A DNA stretch of 10,373 nt from assembly GCA_009773995.1 (NCBI GenBank), contig VSMY01000091.1:1-10373 (forward strand), given 5' to 3'. Origin of the DNA: Oscillibacter sp. GTDB taxonomy: Bacteria > Bacillota > Clostridia > Oscillospirales > Oscillospiraceae. The stretch's first letter is position 1, and every line of letters starts with the position of its first letter. Position numbers and translations under genes: made by a program. The notes under the pieces were generated by a model that did no database searches, had not been told where the DNA came from, and saw only the letters and a program-made list of their open reading frames with translations. This document shows, piece after piece, positions 6,417-10,373 of the stretch.

Positions 6417-7117
6417 GCGCCGCGCTGGAGCTCCTCCGGGCGGCTCAGCAGGGGGACCGGGACGCCTGTGAGCAGGCAGTCATCGAGAACAACGGCCTGA
6501 TCTGGAGCGTGGTCCGGCGGTACTATGGCCGGGGCGTGGAGCCGGACGATCTATATCAGCTGGGCTGCCTGGGCTTTTTGAAGGCGGTCCAGGGTTTTGA
6601 TTTTGACTATGGGACCTGCTTTTCCACCTACGCCGTGCCCAAGATCGCCGGGGAGATCCGCCGCTTCCTCCGGGACGACGGGGCCGTGAAGGTGGGGCGG
6701 AGCATCCGGGAACAGGCCCAGACCCTTTACGCCGCACGGGAGCGCCTCCGCCACCAGCTGGGCCGGGAGCCGGCCCTGTCAGAGCTGTCGGAGGCAACCG
6801 GCCTGACGCCGGAGGAGATCGCCCGGACGGACCTGGCCACCGATGCGCCGGAGTCCCTCCAGCAGGAGACGGCGGACGGGCTGACCCTGGAGGGTTCCCT
6901 GGGCACCGAGGCCCCGGAGGAGGGGCTGGTGGAGCGCATCGCCCTCCGGGAGGCCATCGACCGCCTGCCGGAGAAGGAGCGCATGACCATTCTCCTCCGC
7001 TATTTCAAGGGCCTGACCCAGGAGCAGACGGCTCGGGTGGTGGGAGTGTCTCAGGTGCAGATCTCCCGGCTGGAGCGCCGGGGATTGAAGCGGCTCCGGG
7101 AGAGCTTCGAGGCTTGA
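6413..7117 (+). CDS. sigF: RNA polymerase sporulation sigma factor F (SpoIIAC)
   Basis: A 234-residue sigma-70 family protein. Region 2 spans about 27-97, with DDLYQLGCLGFLKAVQGFD for core binding and FSTYAVPKIAGEIRRFLRDD for -10 recognition. Region 3 covers about 98-140 (VGRSIREQAQTLYAARERL, LGREPALSELSEATGL). Region 4 covers 177-230, with the helix-turn-helix LTQEQTARVVGVSQVQISRLERR. It directs the first forespore-specific gene set after asymmetric division. Sigma F and sigma G are close paralogues; position directly behind spoIIAA and spoIIAB identifies this one as sigma F. The last 113 bases are overlapped antisense by the convergent DUF4130-type gene, and I see no intrinsic terminator immediately after the stop, so converging transcripts may overlap. 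Confidence 0.96.
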   Translation: MSAALELLRAAQQGDRDACEQAVIENNGLIWSVVRRYYGRGVEPDDLYQLGCLGFLKAVQGFDFDYGTCFSTYAVPKIAGEIRRFLRDDGAVKVGRSIREQAQTLYAARERLRHQLGREPALSELSEATGLTPEEIARTDLATDAPESLQQETADGLTLEGSLGTEAPEEGLVERIALREAIDRLPEKERMTILLRYFKGLTQEQTARVVGVSQVQISRLERRGLKRLRESFEA

Positions 7118-7859
7118 ACCAGTCCTCGCCCTGGAATTCCGTCATGGTGCCCCAGTAGCGCTTGGGCATGTTGCTCATGCGCAGACGGGGGTTCTCCCGC
7201 TCCTTGATGGCGATGGTATCGTAAAACCGCTTCCACAGGAGGCGGTAGCGGGCTTCCGCCTCGTCCGGCGGGGCCATCTGAAAGGCCGCCAGGGGCCGGA
7301 TGACCGACTGGCCGGGGACGTGGAACAGGGCCTCCTTGTGGGTGCGGTCGTAGAGGAAAAAGCGTTCGTTGTGAAACCGGGCGGCGAAGTGTCCGCCCAG
7401 AACGGGGAGCACCCGGTTTTTCGGCTCGATCTCCCCGCCCAGCACGCCCCCCAGGTCCGAGAAGCGGACGAAGCCCTTTAGAAGATGGACCTCGCCGTTC
7501 AGGTGCCGGACGGCCCGGATAACCGGAAACAGGGTTTCATCGGAGCGGTTCCGGAGGAAGCCGGGCCCCTCCCGGAGGAGCTTGGCCGCCAGATGGAACA
7601 GGTGCAGCTCCTTCTCCGGCAGACAGGTGAGAAAGCCCCGCCGCAGCAGCACGGCGGCCTCCGGAGACAGGGCGGCGATCTTCCGCAGCACACGGGCGGC
7701 GTGGTCCGGGTCCGTGAGGACCGTCCGGGAATCGAATAAGCTGAAAACGCCATCCTCGCCGGAGTGGAATCCGGCGGGGATTTCTCTATGGGCATAGCTG
7801 TCGAAGACGCAGGAGAGGAAGCCCTCGAAGCTGCCGTCGTAGCAGTAAATCACGTCCAT
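7005..7859 (-). CDS. DUF4130/TIGR03915-type probable DNA metabolism protein, partner of the radical SAM gene
   Basis: A 284-residue protein whose first 242 residues match the family that travels with the radical SAM DNA-repair protein and is also found fused to uracil-DNA glycosylase domains. It opens MDVIYCYDGSFEGFLSCVFD, and the conserved C-terminal signature NPRLRMSNMPKRYWGTMTEF ends at residue 242. The middle, RFSDLGGVLGGEIEPKNRVLPVLGGHF (about 132-158), is typical. The biochemical role is unknown; context implies DNA repair or modification. A GGAGGT site five bases before the ATG supports the start, and 21 bases separate it from the upstream radical SAM stop. The last 42 residues are Pro/Ser/Gly-rich, lie mostly antisense to sigF region 4, and use A/T-ending codons (CCT, TCT, GCT, TCA) unlike the rest of the gene. 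They look like an added tail after loss of an earlier stop. Confidence 0.82.
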   Translation of the reverse strand: MDVIYCYDGSFEGFLSCVFDSYAHREIPAGFHSGEDGVFSLFDSRTVLTDPDHAARVLRKIAALSPEAAVLLRRGFLTCLPEKELHLFHLAAKLLREGPGFLRNRSDETLFPVIRAVRHLNGEVHLLKGFVRFSDLGGVLGGEIEPKNRVLPVLGGHFAARFHNERFFLYDRTHKEALFHVPGQSVIRPLAAFQMAPPDEAEARYRLLWKRFYDTIAIKERENPRLRMSNMPKRYWGTMTEFQGEDWFKPRSSPGAASIPGAPAGRSAPETLPPPEPSAPGSGP

Positions 7860-7880
7860 AGAAGACCTCCGCGAGCGCCG

Positions 7881-9155
7881 TCATGCCGTCTCCGCCGAAT
7901 CAAAGAGGGACAGCTGCACCGCCTCCTGCTGGGGAAGCCCGGGACGCTCCGCGGCGATGAGTCCCCGGAGGATGCCGTCGGGCGTGAAGCGCAGGCCCTC
8001 CGCCATTTTGCCGGAGGCGGTGAGGAAGTACTGGGCCCGCTTCATCACAACCCCCAGCTTTTTCAGGTTGTCGATGTGGAGGGGCCCCACCCGCCGGGCG
8101 CTGAGAATCCGCCGGGCGGAGGTGACCCCCACGCCGGGGATGCGGAGGAGAGTCTCATAGGCGGCGGTATTGACCTCCACCGGAAAAAAGTCCAGATGCG
8201 CCAGGGCCCAGCTGCATTTTGGGTCCACCCGGGTGTCGAAGTCCTGGGTTTCCTCGTCCAGCAGCTCCTCCGCCCGGAAGCCGTAGAACCGCAGGAGCCA
8301 GTCCGCCTGATAGAGCCGGTGCTCCCGCAGCAGGGGCGGCTTTACGTCTTTAGCGGGAAGCAGGGCATGCTCCACCACCGGAACATAGGCGGAGTAGAAC
8401 ACACGTTTTAGACCATAGCGGTCGTAGAGCCCCTGCGTTAGCCGGAGGATGTGAAAGTCCGTGTCCCGGGTGGCCCCCACGATGAGCTGGGTGCTCTGCC
8501 CGGCGGGGGCGAAGCGGGGGGCGTGGCGGTATTTCACCAGCTCTTCCCGGCTCTGGCGGTTCCGGGTTTGAATCTGCCGCATGGGGGCCAGAATAGCCCC
8601 TTTCGTCTTATCCGGGGCCAAGGTTTTCAGCCCCGCCTCCGAGGGCAGCTCGATGTTCACGCTGAGCCGGTCCGCCAGGAAGCCCAGGCGCTCCACCAGC
8701 TCCGGCGACGTGCCGGGGATGGCCTTGGCGTGGATATAGCCGTTGAAGCGGTACCGCTCCCGGAGGAGGGCCAGGCAGCGGATCATCAGTTCCGTGGTGT
8801 AGTCCGGGCTGCGGAAAACCCCGGAGGAGAGGAAGAGCCCCTCGATATAATTCCGGCGGTAGAATTGGATGGTGAGGTCCGCCAGCTCCTCCGGCGTGAA
8901 GGCCGCCCGCCGGGTGTCGTTGCTCCGGCGGTTGACGCAGTATTTGCAGTCGTACACGCAGCGGTTGGTCAGCAGCACCTTCAGCAGCGTGACGCAGCGC
9001 CCGTCGGCGGAGAAGCTGTGGCAGCAGCCCGCCGAGGCGGTGGAGGTATTGCCGATATAGCCCTTTTTTGCGGTCCGGGTCCCCCCGCTGGAGGTACAGG
9101 CGGCGTCATATTTGGCGGCGTCGGTGAGGATGGTCAGCTTCTCCAGGACGTCCAT
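7881..9155 (-). CDS. Putative DNA modification/repair radical SAM protein (TIGR03916 type) with C-terminal beta-clamp motif
   Basis: A 424-residue radical SAM enzyme. The cluster motif CVYDCKYC (Cys66, Cys70, Cys73) binds the 4Fe-4S that cleaves S-adenosylmethionine. A second Cys group sits just before it (GCC at 43-45, Cys54). Near the C-terminus LLRIPGVGVTSARRIL (about 336-351) is a helix-hairpin-helix DNA-binding element, followed by a second basic helical stretch. The protein ends QLSLFDSAETA; QLSLF (414-418) equals the bacterial sliding-clamp-binding consensus. The family is named for its link with uracil-DNA glycosylase-type proteins, but its reaction is unknown. The frame is open upstream to 9734, but family members begin near MDVLEKLTILTDAAKYD, so the ATG at 9155 is chosen. 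Its ribosome site is weak (AAGAAG), and it overlaps the preceding small gene by 22 bases, suggesting translational coupling. Confidence 0.9.
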   Translation of the reverse strand: MDVLEKLTILTDAAKYDAACTSSGGTRTAKKGYIGNTSTASAGCCHSFSADGRCVTLLKVLLTNRCVYDCKYCVNRRSNDTRRAAFTPEELADLTIQFYRRNYIEGLFLSSGVFRSPDYTTELMIRCLALLRERYRFNGYIHAKAIPGTSPELVERLGFLADRLSVNIELPSEAGLKTLAPDKTKGAILAPMRQIQTRNRQSREELVKYRHAPRFAPAGQSTQLIVGATRDTDFHILRLTQGLYDRYGLKRVFYSAYVPVVEHALLPAKDVKPPLLREHRLYQADWLLRFYGFRAEELLDEETQDFDTRVDPKCSWALAHLDFFPVEVNTAAYETLLRIPGVGVTSARRILSARRVGPLHIDNLKKLGVVMKRAQYFLTASGKMAEGLRFTPDGILRGLIAAERPGLPQQEAVQLSLFDSAETA

Positions 9156-9322
9156 GGCTTCTTGCTCAGGCTGGCCCAGAGCCGCACATTCCAGGCCGCC
9201 GGGAGGCAGGTCGCCTTGCGGGAGCGCCGGGCGGGCCGCTCGATCAGGTCGATGAGGCGGAAGAGCTGGGCGGTGAGAATGGCGACGCCCAGGAGCGTAA
9301 AGAATAAAGTCCAGCCGGTCAT
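9134..9322 (-). CDS. Small single-pass membrane protein (62 residues) at the head of an SOS-type operon
   Basis: I do not recognise this gene. It begins MTGWTLFFTLLGVAILTAQL, a transmembrane helix over about residues 4-21. The cytoplasmic-looking basic stretch ERPARRSRK (28-36) and a Trp-rich tail (NVRLWASLSKKPWTSWRS) follow. The start is supported by GGAGGG seven bases before the ATG at 9322; an ATG five codons upstream overlaps that site and is less likely. Codons end overwhelmingly in G or C, as in neighbouring real genes, which supports coding. It lies directly behind a consensus promoter carrying LexA-type boxes, and its stop falls 22 bases inside the radical SAM gene. Small SOS-induced membrane proteins elsewhere (YneA, SidA, TisB) block division or depolarise membranes. 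A similar job here is inference from position and shape only, with no sequence similarity claimed. Confidence 0.65.
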   Translation of the reverse strand: MTGWTLFFTLLGVAILTAQLFRLIDLIERPARRSRKATCLPAAWNVRLWASLSKKPWTSWRS

Positions 9323-9339
9323 AGGAAAACCCTCCATAT

Positions 9340-9353
9340 AGAAAGTTTGTTCG
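9340..9353. promoter_or_regulatory. Second, weaker LexA-like box
   Basis: On the minus strand this reads CGAACAAACTTTCT, a one-mismatch version of GAAC-N4-GTTC. It lies between the -10 and the ribosome site of the small membrane protein gene, where a bound repressor would block transcription. Confidence 0.4.
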
Positions 9354-9359
9354 ATTATG

Positions 9360-9388
9360 ATTATAACTCGAACAACCGTTCTTGTCAA
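9360..9388 (-). promoter_or_regulatory. Consensus sigma-A promoter of the SOS-type operon
   Basis: On the minus strand TTGACA (9388-9383) and TATAAT (9365-9360) are both perfect hexamers with the ideal 17-base spacing. Such a strong promoter normally needs tight repression, and the LexA-type box fills its spacer. It starts the unit of small membrane protein, radical SAM protein and DUF4130-type protein, and lies just beyond the terminator of the upstream gene. Confidence 0.88.
9369..9382. promoter_or_regulatory. LexA-type SOS box inside the promoter spacer
   Basis: CGAACAACCGTTCT matches the Gram-positive LexA pattern GAAC-N4-GTTC exactly in its core and fits the longer consensus CGAACRNRYGTTYC at 12 of 14 positions. 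It occupies the spacer between perfect -35 and -10 hexamers, the classic position for repression relieved by RecA-stimulated LexA cleavage. The adjacent TCGAACAA (9368-9375) also pairs with TTGTTCGA (9347-9354) as an exact 8-base inverted repeat around the -10. Confidence 0.75.
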
Positions 9389-9394
9389 GAGGGA

Positions 9395-9428
9395 AAACGA
9401 AAAACGGCCCGAACGGATGGGCCGTTTT
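9395..9428 (-). terminator. Intrinsic terminator of the DUF5684-type gene
   Basis: AAAACGGCCC (9401-9410) and GGGCCGTTTT (9419-9428) form an exact 10-base stem with an 8-base loop. Read on the minus strand it is followed by a T-rich stretch (TTTTTCGTTTT). It lies 18 bases after the DUF5684-type stop and immediately before the SOS-type promoter, insulating the two units. Confidence 0.85.
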
Positions 9429-9445
9429 AAAAAGGAATGGGGATG

Positions 9446-9790
9446 TTATCTCACGTCTAAGGAGCCGTCCAGGTAGACCGCCCCGCCGAAGCCCAGGATG
9501 GGGAAGAAGAGGAAGGGCAGCAGGGTCAGTCCCAGGCCGAACCGGGCGCTGCGGTTGAAGGCGAGGGCCAGGTGGGCGCCGCATTGAAAAAGGATGTACA
9601 CATTGTAAACGGGCAGGAACAGCCGGAGCATCCTCCGCCCGCTGCCGTAGAGCTCGTGGAAGAGCAGCCAGGTCCGGTAGATTGGCACCGCCGCCTCCCA
9701 GCCCCGGCAGCCCATCTTCTGGAAGCAGCGCCACCGTCCCGCCGTTCCGGCCAGCCAGAGCAGCGCCGCCGCGATAATCATTCCGGCCAT
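9446..9790 (-). CDS. DUF5684-type small multi-pass membrane protein
   Basis: A 114-residue hydrophobic protein with about three membrane segments: roughly 3-17, 53-75 and 82-108. The pattern FQKMGCRGWEAAVPIYRTWLLF and FLPVYNVYILF, then FGLGLTLLPFLFFPILGFGGAVY, matches the DUF5684 family. Members share a Gly-Trp then P-I-Y-N type motif and are sometimes annotated as signal peptidase-like without the catalytic residues. No function is known. The ATG at 9790 is chosen because GGGAGG lies five bases upstream; the longer frame back to 9862 starts inside the promoter. It is a single-gene unit between a strong promoter and a clear terminator, divergent from the XRE regulator gene. Confidence 0.75.
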   Translation of the reverse strand: MAGMIIAAALLWLAGTAGRWRCFQKMGCRGWEAAVPIYRTWLLFHELYGSGRRMLRLFLPVYNVYILFQCGAHLALAFNRSARFGLGLTLLPFLFFPILGFGGAVYLDGSLDVR

Positions 9791-9840
9791 GTTCGCCTCC
9801 CGTCTATCCTCCTGGTGAATCCTAGGCGTTCTTGGGGAAA

Positions 9841-9869
9841 ATAGTAACACATAAGTATTCAAATGTCAA
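9841..9869 (-). promoter_or_regulatory. Promoter of the DUF5684-type gene
   Basis: On the minus strand, a perfect -35 TTGACA (9869-9864) and a -10 TACTAT (9846-9841) are separated by 17 bases, about 50 bases before the gene start. An imperfect dyad, AACACATA (9846-9853) and TATGCGTT (9872-9879), brackets the -35 and spacer and may be an operator, perhaps for the adjacent XRE regulator. Confidence 0.7.
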
Positions 9870-9925
9870 CATATGCGTTCGGCGACCGGCTTGTTTTCGG
9901 ATACACTTTTCAAGAGGTGATGAAC

Positions 9926-10171
9926 ATGAGCGAGATGCGCTTGGACCCCGCGGTGGTGGGCGAGGTGATCGCTGCCTACCGTCTTCGGAAGGGCGTGACC
10001 CAAGAGGTGCTGAGCGGCCTGGCGGACATCGGCAGAACCCACCTCAGCGCCATTGAGCGGGGCGGGCGGAAGCCCACGCTGGAGACGCTGTACCGGATCA
10101 GCCTGGCGCTGGACGTGAAAATGAGCGACATCGTCCTGGACATTGAGCGGACCCTGGAGAAGTCTCCCTGA
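9926..10171 (+). CDS. Small XRE-family helix-turn-helix regulator
   Basis: An 81-residue protein that is almost entirely a Cro/C1-type DNA-binding domain. The pattern is VIAAYRLRKGVTQEVLSGLA, then DIGRTHLSAIERGGRKPTLETLYRISLALDV, with the helix-turn-helix over about residues 25-46. Single-domain regulators of this kind bind as dimers and often control their own or a neighbouring gene; the divergent DUF5684-type gene is the obvious candidate target. The start at 9926 is preferred over ATG 9920 and ATG 9863 because AAGAGGTG (9912-9919) lies six bases before it. I see no convincing promoter on this strand. The stop is followed by 70 bases before thiN. Confidence 0.85.
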   Translation: MSEMRLDPAVVGEVIAAYRLRKGVTQEVLSGLADIGRTHLSAIERGGRKPTLETLYRISLALDVKMSDIVLDIERTLEKSP

Positions 10172-10196
10172 GGGGCTGGCGTTTCCTCGGAAAAAC

Positions 10197-10205
10197 TGGT
10201 ATAAT
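10197..10205 (+). promoter_or_regulatory. Extended -10 promoter element upstream of thiN
   Basis: TGGTATAAT contains a perfect -10 hexamer preceded by the TG of an extended -10, about 37 bases before the thiN start. There is no good -35 at 16-18 bases, which extended -10 promoters tolerate. No TPP riboswitch is visible in this short leader. Confidence 0.6.
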
Positions 10206-10241
10206 CAGGATGCTGCACAACGCCGGGAAGGAGAGTCTGCC

Positions 10242-10373
10242 ATGAGACGCTGTTTTATCTTTGCCGCCGGGAGTTTTTACGGACTGCGGGAGCGCCCCGC
10301 TCCCGGCGACCTTGTCGTCGCCGCCGACGCGGGCTATCGGATCTGCCGGGGGGAGGGGATCGTGCCGGACCTG
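10242..10373 (+). CDS. thiN: Thiamine diphosphokinase, N-terminal part, cut by window edge
   Basis: Only 44 codons are present. MRRCFIFAAGSFYGL, then GDLVVAADAGYRICRGEGIVPDL, matches the N-terminus of thiamine diphosphokinases. There DAGYR-type residues and the following P-D-L lead into the (V/I)GDFDS motif beyond the edge. The enzyme pyrophosphorylates thiamine with ATP to give the cofactor TPP. AAGGAGAG six bases before the ATG supports the start. In Firmicutes this gene often follows the rsgA and rpe genes, but here an XRE regulator precedes it. Confidence 0.85.
   Translation, partial: MRRCFIFAAGSFYGLRERPAPGDLVVAADAGYRICRGEGIVPDL

Noticed and set aside
9156..9734. N-terminal extension of the radical SAM protein to 9734
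   Set aside because: It would cross the SOS-type promoter, the terminator and the small membrane gene. Family members start near MDVLEKL.

Overview
The window is GC-rich, densely coded DNA. It carries a complete spoIIA sporulation operon (spoIIAA-spoIIAB-sigF), so the organism forms, or descends from, endospores. High GC, strong AGGAGG-type ribosome binding sites and the protein families present fit a high-GC Clostridia of the Oscillospirales type (Flavonifractor/Pseudoflavonifractor-like). That taxonomic guess is inference. I see no rRNA, tRNA, CRISPR array, insertion sequence or phage gene.

Layout. Positions 1-1047 (minus) hold an omega-amidase-type nitrilase followed, with a 4-base stop/start overlap, by a small MGMT-type DNA alkyltransferase that runs off the left edge. 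A 28-base palindrome separates them from a divergent yjbQ-family gene (1140-1592, plus), which ends in a strong perfect-stem terminator. Positions 1633-5366 (minus) are a blaI-blaR1-type regulatory pair. The BlaR1-like protease is about twice the usual length, with a roughly 775-residue extracellular part that does not look like a penicillin-binding domain. The pair is read from a promoter flanked by two BlaI-like operators. Positions 5652-7117 (plus) are the spoIIA operon.

Positions 7005-9322 (minus) are the most interesting block. A consensus promoter (TTGACA-N17-TATAAT) has a LexA-type SOS box in its spacer and a second, weaker box just downstream. It drives a 62-residue single-pass membrane protein, a radical SAM protein of the DNA modification/repair type that ends in a beta-clamp-binding motif (QLSLF), and its usual partner, a DUF4130-type protein. 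The last gene runs 113 bases antisense into the end of sigF. To the right lie a DUF5684-type membrane protein (minus) with a strong promoter and terminator, a divergent small XRE regulator (plus), and the start of thiamine diphosphokinase (plus), cut by the right edge.

How the parts work together. spoIIAA, spoIIAB and sigF form the forespore sigma-F partner switch. blaI and blaR1 form a repressor/sensor-protease loop with an unknown signal. The SOS block looks like a damage-inducible, replication-associated DNA repair unit headed by a membrane peptide.
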